Position numbers and translations under genes: made by a program. Positions 1 through 5,297 of a DNA stretch of 5,317 nucleotides are shown piece after piece; within the stretch, counting starts at the first letter, position 1, and each line of letters starts with the position of its first letter. Under the pieces are notes generated by a model. It did not search any database, was not told the origin of the DNA, and saw only the letters and a program-made list of their open reading frames with translations. Source of the DNA: Clostridia bacterium (GTDB lineage Bacteria > Bacillota > Clostridia > UBA1381 > UMGS1253). The stretch is taken from assembly GCA_017411585.1 (NCBI GenBank), contig JAFQPV010000257.1, positions 1 through 5,317 of the forward strand, read 5' to 3'.

Positions 1-11
1 CTAAGATTGTG

Positions 12-20
12 TGTTATAAT
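12..20 (+). promoter_or_regulatory. Extended -10 promoter element of the tRNA-Arg gene
   Basis: A TGT preceding TATAAT (hexamer at 15-20) forms a consensus extended -10 element 21 bases before the mature tRNA 5' end, so transcription should begin near 27. The matching -35 box would lie outside the window, so this is a half-seen promoter. A TTGACA at 29-34 lies downstream of it and has no -10 partner at a workable distance. Confidence 0.6.
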
Positions 21-41
21 ATCATTCGTTGACAAACAAAT

Positions 42-118
42 GTGCCGCTAGCTCAGCTGGATAGAGCGTTTGACTACGGATCAAAAGGTCGGGAGTTCGA
101 ATCTTCTGCGGCACGCCA
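42..118 (+). tRNA. tRNA-Arg(ACG)
   Basis: This is a complete cloverleaf. The 7-bp acceptor stem pairs 42-48 with 108-114, followed by discriminator G at 115 and an encoded CCA at 116-118. The D stem is 51-54 with 64-67. The anticodon stem is 69-73 with 81-85, and its loop CTACGGA puts the anticodon ACG at 76-78. The variable loop is 86-90. The T stem is 91-95 with 103-107 around the TTCGAAT loop. In bacteria A34 of this tRNA is converted to inosine by TadA, letting it read CGU, CGC and CGA. That enzyme is encoded at 1343-1804 in this window. The mature RNA body is 42-115 plus CCA. Confidence 0.98.
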
Positions 119-120
119 TC

Positions 121-155
121 AAAAATCCTGCCTACGAAAGTCGGCAGGATTTTTT
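121..155 (+). terminator. Intrinsic terminator of the tRNA-Arg gene
   Basis: The 8-bp GC-rich stem ATCCTGCC (125-132) pairs with GGCAGGAT (143-150). After one T/C mismatch, two more pairs close a GAAA tetraloop at 136-139. A run of T follows (150-155). It starts two bases after the encoded CCA, so it ends the tRNA transcript. It also stands between the tRNA promoter and the araC-type gene that starts at 178. Confidence 0.9.
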
Positions 156-177
156 ACAATACGGAGCGTGTTATTAT

Positions 178-1068
178 ATGATCGAAGCATATCGTCAAAA
201 CAAAGAAAAGATAATGGGGATATATCGGCCATACTGCTGCGGTTTGCAGTTCAAAGAGGGTGTTACACCTTGGGCTCCCCCGCACTATCATGATTATATT
301 GAGTTGCTCTATTGCACCGAAGGACATGGCAAATATCTTGCAGGTGATGAAAGCGGTGATTTTTCCGTAGGCGATTTAGTGCTGATTGACTCACAAAAGG
401 TGCACGCAACTTATGCACTTGACGAAAAGAAAACCTCTTACATCTGTATCCGTCTCGACCCACAGCTTCTGTATTCTCCGACACAAACGATATTTGAGTT
501 AAAATATATTCTCCCATTTACATTAAATAACTGCAAGCATCAAAGCTTGTTTCGCAAAGAAGAACTTAAAGATACGCCTGTGCATGATATTATTATGCGT
601 ATGTTAAAAGAAAGCCAAGAAGAATCCTACGGCTACGAGTTGGCCATTCGCGCCTCACTATGTGATTTATTTTTATGGATTTTGCGCTACTGGCAGTCGC
701 AAAATGTGCATCTGGAGCTTGGTGCTTCAATTGTGCCTGAGGATGCGCAGATTTTAACGCAGGCAATTGAGTATATCGAAGCAAATTTTGCCTCGAATCT
801 CACACTTTCCGATGTCGCAAAGCACTGCAATATGAGTTACAGCGGTTTTTCGAGGCTGTTTAACAAATATATGCAAAAGCGATTTGTGGAATATCTTGCC
901 GAATTGCGCATTTCCAAGGCGCGCCAGCGACTGGCAACCACTGCCGACTCCATCACGGACATTGCTATGCAGACCGGCTATACGACAACAAGCTATTTTA
1001 TTCAGCAGTTTAAGGAATACAACGGTATTACGCCGAAACAATTCCGTGAAAACTTTAATATGAAATAA
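178..1068 (+). CDS. AraC-family transcriptional regulator (cupin sensor plus double HTH)
   Basis: This is a 296-residue one-component DNA-binding regulator, a usual length for the family. The N-terminal part is an AraC-type cupin. H36-x-H38-xxx-E42-xxxxxx-G49 fits the first cupin motif, and H76 in SQKVHATY supplies a possible further metal or ligand contact. The C-terminal domain (about 191-296) holds two helix-turn-helix units, near 209-230 (LSDVAKHCNMS) and 258-279 (ITDIAMQTGYTTTSYF), ending in the family signature GITPKQFR. The ATG at 178 is chosen because GGAG at 163-166 lies 11 bases upstream. The frame stays open back to 70, but that part is tRNA and terminator. A later ATG at 214 lacks a good binding site. 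Members of this cupin type often sense sugars or other small molecules, but neither inducer nor target can be read here. No clear promoter of its own is visible. Confidence 0.95.
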   Translation: MIEAYRQNKEKIMGIYRPYCCGLQFKEGVTPWAPPHYHDYIELLYCTEGHGKYLAGDESGDFSVGDLVLIDSQKVHATYALDEKKTSYICIRLDPQLLYSPTQTIFELKYILPFTLNNCKHQSLFRKEELKDTPVHDIIMRMLKESQEESYGYELAIRASLCDLFLWILRYWQSQNVHLELGASIVPEDAQILTQAIEYIEANFASNLTLSDVAKHCNMSYSGFSRLFNKYMQKRFVEYLAELRISKARQRLATTADSITDIAMQTGYTTTSYFIQQFKEYNGITPKQFRENFNMK

Positions 1069-1091
1069 AAAAGTCCCTCAGGGGCTTTTTT
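1067..1091. terminator. Bidirectional intrinsic terminator between araC-type gene and small membrane gene
   Basis: AAAAAGTCCC (1068-1077) pairs with GGGGCTTTTT (1081-1090) around a three-base loop, with one G-T wobble. A-tract and T-tract on either side make it usable in both directions. The regulator's stop codon abuts it on the plus strand. The stop codon of the minus-strand small gene is exactly the loop triplet, 1078-1080. Confidence 0.9.
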
Positions 1092-1257
1092 GTATTGTAT
1101 CTTCTAAAATAAGCTGCGTTCTCCAGGTTTCAATTTTTTCCGTATCCAGTCTACAGCGCACTGTATACAACACACTGAGCACCGCCCCAGCACACAGCAC
1201 GAGCACAAGCAAAAGCAGAATTGGTTTTAAGCGCACGGTTATATAAATCGGTTTCAA
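1078..1257 (-). CDS. Small predicted single-pass membrane protein, TTG start, 59 aa
   Basis: I do not recognise this gene. The protein starts MKPIYITVRLKP, has one strongly hydrophobic helix at about residues 13-31 (ILLLLVLVLCAGAVLSVL), then a polar tail with RCRLDTEKIETWR, ending QKSP. The basic residues before the helix suggest an N-in orientation, but basic residues also follow it, so topology is uncertain. Support for it being real: a GGGTGAT ribosome binding site (1263-1269) five bases before the TTG, an in-frame TGA just upstream that leaves no earlier start, a -10 box in front and a terminator at its stop codon. It converges on the araC-type gene with 9 bases between stops, and diverges from tadA. 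It could instead be the N-terminal remnant of a longer exported protein. Existence is fairly likely; function is unknown. Confidence 0.55.
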   Translation of the reverse strand: MKPIYITVRLKPILLLLVLVLCAGAVLSVLYTVRCRLDTEKIETWRTQLILEDTIQKSP

Positions 1258-1275
1258 TATACATCACCCACTATC

Positions 1276-1305
1276 AGTATACGGCTTGACAAACACAGTT
1301 ATGAA
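1276..1305 (-). promoter_or_regulatory. Possible promoter of the small membrane gene
   Basis: On the minus strand a TATACT -10 box (1276-1281) lies 18 bases after a weak TTCATA -35 (1300-1305, 4 of 6 matches). Transcription would start near 1269, giving a leader of only about a dozen bases that begins at the ribosome binding site. It overlaps the tadA promoter on the other strand, so the two may compete. Confidence 0.4.
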
Positions 1306-1315
1306 CAGTTAAAAT
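1286..1315 (+). promoter_or_regulatory. Promoter of tadA
   Basis: A consensus TTGACA -35 (1286-1291) is followed after 18 bases by a TAAAAT -10 (1310-1315). The predicted start is near 1322, giving a leader of about 20 bases. The spacer contains a direct repeat of ACAGTT (1295-1300 and 1305-1310) ten bases apart. Confidence 0.7.
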
Positions 1316-1342
1316 AGAGATATCAAATTTCAGAGGTGAATT

Positions 1343-1804
1343 ATGGCTTACAGCGAAACCTTTATGCACGCTGCACTTGCAGAAGCAAAAAAAGCGATAC
1401 AGCGCGGCGAAGCGCCCATCGGTGCTGTTGTTGTATATAAAAACGAAATCATCGGCTACGGCGCAAACACGCGCGAGACGGAAAATGCCATTTCCGGGCA
1501 CGCGGAAATCAACGCCCTGCAAATGGCAGCAAAAAAGCTCGATAGCTGGCATTTGGACGGCTGCGACTTGTATGTAACGCTCGAGCCATGTCCAATGTGC
1601 GCCGGCGCTATCATTCAAAGCCACATCCGCAATCTGTACTTCGGTGCACGCGACGAAAAAGCCGGCGCCTGCGGTTCGGCAACTGACTTATTTCTTCCCG
1701 GCATGTTCAATCACGACACAGTTGTATTTGGCGGCGTATGCCAAGATGAATGCAAAACTCTTCTGCAAAGCTTTTTCAAAGAATTAAGAAAATTAAAAGA
1801 CTGA
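1343..1804 (+). CDS. tadA: tRNA-specific adenosine deaminase TadA
   Basis: This cytoplasmic zinc enzyme deaminates adenosine 34 to inosine in tRNA-Arg(ACG), the tRNA encoded about 1.2 kb upstream in this window. The 153-residue length is normal for the family. The cytidine/deoxycytidylate deaminase fold shows its catalytic signatures: H53-A54-E55, where H53 binds zinc and E55 is the proton shuttle, and P82-C83-P84-M85-C86, where both cysteines bind zinc. EAPIGAVVV near 23-31 and DLFLPGMFNH in the C-terminal third also fit the TadA branch rather than free-nucleoside deaminases. The ATG is set by GAGGTGA at 1333-1339, three bases upstream. It appears monocistronic, with its own promoter and a hairpin terminator that begins within its last codons. 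Confidence 0.96.
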   Translation: MAYSETFMHAALAEAKKAIQRGEAPIGAVVVYKNEIIGYGANTRETENAISGHAEINALQMAAKKLDSWHLDGCDLYVTLEPCPMCAGAIIQSHIRNLYFGARDEKAGACGSATDLFLPGMFNHDTVVFGGVCQDECKTLLQSFFKELRKLKD

Positions 1805-1822
1805 CACAACGTGTCAGTCTTT
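1796..1822. terminator. Shared bidirectional terminator between tadA and rnhA
   Basis: A perfect 12-bp stem pairs 1796-1807 with 1811-1822 around a three-base loop. The tadA stop codon (1802-1804) lies inside the left arm. The rnhA stop codon (1824-1826) lies just outside the right arm. On the minus strand the stem is followed by a T-rich TTTTAATTTTCTT stretch, so it is probably the stronger terminator for the tyrS-thyA-folA-rnhA operon. On the plus strand the T-run is short. Confidence 0.85.
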
Positions 1823-1823
1823 A

Positions 1824-2288
1824 TCATTCCATATAGTTTGCATCCTCAAGCAAATCATCGCTTAAATATGCCGCAACGGCAAGCTTATCGCATCGCTCGT
1901 TGAATTCGTGTCCTGCATGCCCTTTGAGCCAATGGATAACCACATCGTGCTTATCCAAAAGCATCAATAGCTCCTCCCATAAATCCGGATTTTTTGCCGG
2001 TTTTTTGTCCTTTTTACGCCATCCGTTCTGCTGCCAGCTAATGGCCCATCCTTTTTCGATGGCCTCCGAGACATATTTTGAGTCGGTATACAGCTGCACC
2101 TTGCACGGTTCATTGAGTGCAGAAAGCCCGACAATCACGCCCATCAACTCCATACGATTGTTCGTGGTAGTGCGATATCCGGCACTCATCACCTTTTCGT
2201 GCCCTTTATACACCAAAATTGCACCGTAACCGCCCGGTCCGGGATTACCGCTGCAGGCACCATCCGTGTACAAATACACTTCCTTCAT
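1824..2288 (-). CDS. rnhA: Ribonuclease HI
   Basis: It cleaves the RNA strand of RNA-DNA hybrids, removing R-loops and primers in the cytoplasm. The 154-residue length matches type 1 RNase H (E. coli 155). All catalytic acids are present: D9 in YTDGACSGNPGPGGYG, E47 in NNRMEL, D69 in LYTDSKYV and D134 in NERCDKLA, with the supporting H124 in KGHAGH. The basic handle that binds the hybrid is visible at about 81-104 (W..SWQQNGWRKKDKKP). Its ATG overlaps the folA TGA as ATGA, and AAGGAG (2296-2301) lies seven bases upstream inside folA. It is therefore the last gene of the operon and is probably translationally coupled. The short C-terminal extension after about residue 141 is acidic. Confidence 0.97.
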   Translation of the reverse strand: MKEVYLYTDGACSGNPGPGGYGAILVYKGHEKVMSAGYRTTTNNRMELMGVIVGLSALNEPCKVQLYTDSKYVSEAIEKGWAISWQQNGWRKKDKKPAKNPDLWEELLMLLDKHDVVIHWLKGHAGHEFNERCDKLAVAAYLSDDLLEDANYME

Positions 2289-3055
2289 GCCTGTGCTCCT
2301 TCCAGCTCGTCTTCATCAAACGGCGCCTCAATAATCGCTTTTGCTTCTTCGTACTGTGCAGAGCTTACAAAAACATAGGTGCCCAAATTTGTTCCGCCGC
2401 AGTAAATCTTCGCAGCTGCACTGAAACCGCCAAATTTCTTAAAAGCCAAAATACCGCAGGATTTCAGAAGCGAAATCAAAACATCTGCCTCAAACTCATC
2501 GTTGCAGACAGTCAGGCAACAGCATTCAACTGCATCAATTGTTTCACGCAGATTCTGCAATTTCTCCTGAAGCAATTCTTTATTTTCATACACTGTAAAG
2601 CGATATAAAATACCGTCTTCTTCATTGACTTCGCCGACATCCGTCATCGTCCAGTTATCAAGCGCATCTAAGTTCACCATATAGGTATCAGCGTCAAATT
2701 CGCCGTCCACCTTCGTCACATACGCGTGGCTGCAATGCGGCAAAAATGCTTTATAAATGCTTTCACCACCAATAACAAACGCATCGTTTGCTTCCGGCAA
2801 TGCCAGCACCTCGTCTATGCTGTGGCAAACTATTACGCCTTCCGGCGCATAGCTTGCATCGCGCGTGAGCACAATGTTCACTCTATCCTTCAGCGGCTTG
2901 CCGCCCGGCAGAGATTCAAGCGTTTTTCTGCCCATAATCACAGCGTGCCCCATTGTCTGCTCTTTAAAATATTTTAAATCACCGCGAAGACGCCACGGAA
3001 TACCGCCGTCCTTGCCAATAGCAAAATTTTTATCTGCCGCAACAATCAGTTTCAT
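2285..3055 (-). CDS. folA: Dihydrofolate reductase with a C-terminal DUF2007-like domain
   Basis: Residues 1 to about 157 form a complete DHFR, which reduces dihydrofolate to tetrahydrofolate with NADPH. The GIPW at 18-21, the catalytic acid D26 in RGDLKYFK, the cofactor motif MGRKTLESLP (41-50), R58 as the likely folate glutamate contact, VIGGESIY (94-101) and T114 are all in place. At 256 residues it is about 95 longer than ordinary DHFR. After a charged, probably helical linker (158-176), residues about 178-243 resemble DUF2007: FEADVLISLLKSCGI, GGFSAAAKIYCGGTNLG, then VFVSSAQYEEAKAII. The tail is acidic. This added part has six cysteines, including CCC at 178-180. GAGGTGAT (3059-3066) sits three bases before the ATG and overlaps the thyA stop, so folA is tightly coupled to thyA. 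The DHFR call is firm; the DUF2007 call is from motif memory only. Confidence 0.93.
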   Translation of the reverse strand: MKLIVAADKNFAIGKDGGIPWRLRGDLKYFKEQTMGHAVIMGRKTLESLPGGKPLKDRVNIVLTRDASYAPEGVIVCHSIDEVLALPEANDAFVIGGESIYKAFLPHCSHAYVTKVDGEFDADTYMVNLDALDNWTMTDVGEVNEEDGILYRFTVYENKELLQEKLQNLRETIDAVECCCLTVCNDEFEADVLISLLKSCGILAFKKFGGFSAAAKIYCGGTNLGTYVFVSSAQYEEAKAIIEAPFDEDELEGAQA

Positions 3056-3064
3056 AATATCACC

Positions 3065-3892
3065 TCAAATTGCAACCGGAATTCTACCGATTTTTTCACC
3101 GGTTTCATAGTTTTCAAGCACAAAATCCTCCACCGTAAAATCATAAAAATTCTTGATTTCCGGGTTAATTTTCAGCGTCGGTGCCGGATGCGGCTCGCGC
3201 GTAATCAGTTCTTCCACAATGGACATATGTCTGTCATAGATGTGCGCATCTGCGATTACGTGCACAAACTCGCCCGGCTCTAAATCAGACACCTGCGCAA
3301 ACATCATTACAAGCGCAGCATACTGACATACATTCCAAGCGTTTGCCGCCAATACATCCTGCGAACGCTGATTTAAAATCGCATTAAGCTTTCCGTCTGC
3401 CACATTAAATGTCATCGAGTATGCACACGGATAAAGCGCCATTTCGGACAAATCCGCATGATTGTACAAATTCGTCATAATACGGCGGCTGGACGGGTTG
3501 TTCTTCAAATCGAAAAGTACACGATCTACCTGATCAAACTCGCCTTCCTTATATTTATGCTTCACGCCGAGCTGATAACCGTACGCCTTGCCTATGCTGC
3601 CGTTTTCATCTGCCCAGCTGTCCCAGATGTGCGTTGCCAAATCCTTGATGTTGTTCGACTTTTTCTGCCAAATCCAAAGAATTTCATCAATCGCACCCTT
3701 TAAGTTAATCGGGCGCAGGGTCAGAAGCGGAAATTCCTTTTGCAAATCATAGCGATTTACAACACAAAACTTCTTTCTTGTATATGCCGGCGTACCGTCC
3801 TCCCAATGCGGGCGAACCTTATCGTTACAATCCGTGCCGTTTTCTAAAATATCCTTACACATCCGGATAAAGATTTCATCCGTCATACTCAT
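3065..3892 (-). CDS. thyA: Thymidylate synthase ThyA (Bacillus/phi3T-like class)
   Basis: It methylates dUMP to dTMP with methylene-tetrahydrofolate, releasing the dihydrofolate that the next gene product, FolA, reduces. The nucleophile is C156 in ALYPCAYSM. The phosphate-binding arginines are R136 and R137 in NNPSSRR. D179 and N187 lie in RSQDVLAANAWN, HIYDRH is at 217-222, and the C-terminus is PVAI. ELLWIWQ-like and NPEIKNFYDFTVEDF segments match the B. subtilis ThyA/phage phi3T class rather than E. coli ThyA. I start at the ATG at 3892 (275 aa), because GAGGG (3900-3904) lies seven bases upstream. An in-frame ATG at 3910 would add six residues but has no ribosome binding site. It sits 26 bases after tyrS and nine before folA, all in one operon. 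Confidence 0.95.
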   Translation of the reverse strand: MSMTDEIFIRMCKDILENGTDCNDKVRPHWEDGTPAYTRKKFCVVNRYDLQKEFPLLTLRPINLKGAIDEILWIWQKKSNNIKDLATHIWDSWADENGSIGKAYGYQLGVKHKYKEGEFDQVDRVLFDLKNNPSSRRIMTNLYNHADLSEMALYPCAYSMTFNVADGKLNAILNQRSQDVLAANAWNVCQYAALVMMFAQVSDLEPGEFVHVIADAHIYDRHMSIVEELITREPHPAPTLKINPEIKNFYDFTVEDFVLENYETGEKIGRIPVAI

Positions 3893-3918
3893 GGCAATTC
3901 CCTCTTTCATTCCATGGA

Positions 3919-5148
3919 TTATTCAGCCGTAATTCTGTGGAATACCTTCTTGCCCTTCTTTACAACAATACCGTCACCTGCAAGGCGGGAAGCCTCAATC
4001 ACAAGTGCAGCATCTGTTACCTTTTCGCCGTCAATGCTTAAGCCGCCCTGCTGCACAAGACGTCTGCCCTCTGCCTTAGACGGGATTAACTCTACCATTG
4101 CGAGAAGGTCCAAAATTGCAATACCGTCACCGATATCTGCAGCCTTCAATGCGGTAGCCGGCATATTCTGAGCATTACCGCCGCCAAAGATTGCCTCTGC
4201 AGCATCACGCACCTTGTCTGCCTCCGCCTGACCGTGTACAAGCTTTGTAACCTCGTACGCGAGCAGCTTCTTTGCTACATTTAATTCCTGACCTTCCAGC
4301 TTAGCAAGCTCGTTGATTTCTTCCATCGGAACGAAGGTCAACAGCTTCAAGCACTTAATAACATCCGCATCGTCCACATTTCTCCAGTACTGATAAAAAT
4401 CGTACGGTGTGGTCTTTGCCGGGTCAAGCCATACAGCACCACTCTGGGTTTTACCCATCTTCTTGCCTTCGCTGTTGGTTAAGAGCGTAAAGGTCATACC
4501 GTAAACCTGCTTTTGATCCTTACGACGGCAAAGGTCAATACCGCCTAAGATGTTGCTCCACTGGTCATCACCGCCGAGCTCCATCTTACAATCATATTTG
4601 CGTGAGAGCATCAAGAAGTCATAGCTCTGCATGAGCATATAGTTAAACTCAAGGAACGAAAGACCCTTTTCGAGTCTTTGCTTAAAGCATTCTGCGGTCA
4701 GCATCTTGTTTACGGAGAAGCAAGCGCCGATGTCGCGCAAAAATTCTACGTAGTTTAAGTCTAAAAGCCAATCTGCATTGTTGACCATAATTGCCTTGTC
4801 GTCAGAAAAATCAACAACACTGGAAAGCTGCTTTTTAAAGCACTCACAGTTGTATTCGATGGTTTCCTTTGTCATCATCTGGCGCATATCGGTTCTGCCG
4901 GACGGGTCACCCACCATACCGGTACCGCCGCCAACGAGGGCAATCGGTCTATGGCCGGCAAGCTGCATATGGCGCATTACAACCATCTGCAAAAAGTGAC
5001 CAACGTGCAGACTGTCTGCCGTCGGGTCAAAGCCAATATAGAATGTCACCTTCTCTTTACCGAGAAGCTCTCTGATTTCTGCTTCGTGTGTTGTTTGTGC
5101 AATGAGACCACGCTCTAAAAGCACGTCAAAAACATTTCTTTCACTCAT
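3919..5148 (-). CDS. tyrS: Tyrosine--tRNA ligase
   Basis: This class I aminoacyl-tRNA synthetase charges tRNA-Tyr with tyrosine using ATP. The HIGH-type motif is H48-V-G-H51 within GFDPTADSLHVGH. The KMSKS-type loop is KMGKT at 230-234, the form typical of bacterial TyrS. The tyrosine pocket shows Y170-xxx-Q174-xx-D177, and GGDDQWSN is at 192-199. An S4 RNA-binding domain fills about residues 345-409. The 409-residue length is normal. I start at the ATG at 5148 because GGAG (5158-5161) lies nine bases upstream. The in-frame ATG at 5163 would add five residues but lacks a binding site. It is the first gene of the tyrS-thyA-folA-rnhA operon. No T-box leader lies in front, although such leaders are common on Firmicute tyrS genes. 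Confidence 0.97.
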   Translation of the reverse strand: MSERNVFDVLLERGLIAQTTHEAEIRELLGKEKVTFYIGFDPTADSLHVGHFLQMVVMRHMQLAGHRPIALVGGGTGMVGDPSGRTDMRQMMTKETIEYNCECFKKQLSSVVDFSDDKAIMVNNADWLLDLNYVEFLRDIGACFSVNKMLTAECFKQRLEKGLSFLEFNYMLMQSYDFLMLSRKYDCKMELGGDDQWSNILGGIDLCRRKDQKQVYGMTFTLLTNSEGKKMGKTQSGAVWLDPAKTTPYDFYQYWRNVDDADVIKCLKLLTFVPMEEINELAKLEGQELNVAKKLLAYEVTKLVHGQAEADKVRDAAEAIFGGGNAQNMPATALKAADIGDGIAILDLLAMVELIPSKAEGRRLVQQGGLSIDGEKVTDAALVIEASRLAGDGIVVKKGKKVFHRITAE

Positions 5149-5191
5149 GTTTATCAACTCCATTTAGTTTTTCAATATTTCAAATGAATAA

Positions 5192-5220
5192 ATTTTACCA
5201 TAAAAATATAGAAAAATCAA
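5192..5220 (-). promoter_or_regulatory. Promoter of the tyrS-thyA-folA-rnhA operon
   Basis: On the minus strand TTGATT (5215-5220) and TAAAAT (5192-5197) are spaced by 17 bases, and a TG one base before the -10 makes it an extended -10 promoter. Transcription would begin near 5185, leaving a leader of only about 37 bases before the tyrS start. Confidence 0.75.
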
Positions 5221-5269
5221 CCTTTCGGGCATTTTTATTTTTCTGTCTCTTCCCTTTTCACAATTTCTG

Positions 5270-5278
5270 TGATAAAAT
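5270..5278 (+). promoter_or_regulatory. Possible extended -10 promoter of the gene starting at 5298
   Basis: TGATAAAAT provides a TG plus one base before a TAAAAT -10 (5273-5278). No good -35 is seen at 17 bases upstream, only TTCCCT (5250-5255), which is tolerable for extended -10 promoters. The start would be near 5285, very close to the ribosome binding site. Confidence 0.4.
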
Positions 5279-5297
5279 ACTTTGCAGGTGATGCAAA

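Noticed and set aside
29..34. TTGACA as a -35 box
   Set aside because: No -10 hexamer lies 15-19 bases downstream; that position is inside the tRNA D arm. The TATAAT at 15-20 is upstream of it.
42..118. tRNA 3' end as an integration site
   Set aside because: No integrase gene, direct repeat of the tRNA 3' end or foreign-looking DNA is visible in the window.
70..177. N-terminal extension of the AraC-type regulator to an ATG at 70
   Set aside because: This part of the frame is inside the tRNA and the terminator hairpin. The ATG at 178 with GGAG upstream gives a normal family length.
42..293. Plus-strand frame of 83 codons starting in the tRNA gene
   Set aside because: It runs through the tRNA and its terminator, overlaps the well-supported araC-type gene in another frame, and has no ribosome binding site or recognisable protein features.
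1152..1264. Alternative minus-strand frame starting at an ATG at 1264, about 37 codons
   Set aside because: The ATG lies inside the ribosome binding site for the TTG start and the resulting peptide has no membrane helix or other pattern. The TTG frame is far more protein-like.
1274..1624. Minus-strand 116-codon frame opposite tadA
   Set aside because: It is a shadow of the strongly conserved tadA coding sequence, with no ribosome binding site and no family pattern.
2219..2608. Plus-strand 129-codon frame opposite rnhA and folA
   Set aside because: It is antisense to two well-supported genes, rich in low-information residues and lacking start signals.
5212..5236. Hairpin AAAAAT...ATTTTT as a terminator between tyrS and the next gene
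   Set aside because: Only the A/T arms pair; the GC-rich middle does not form a stable stem, and the region overlaps the -35 box of the tyrS promoter. Divergent genes need no terminator here.
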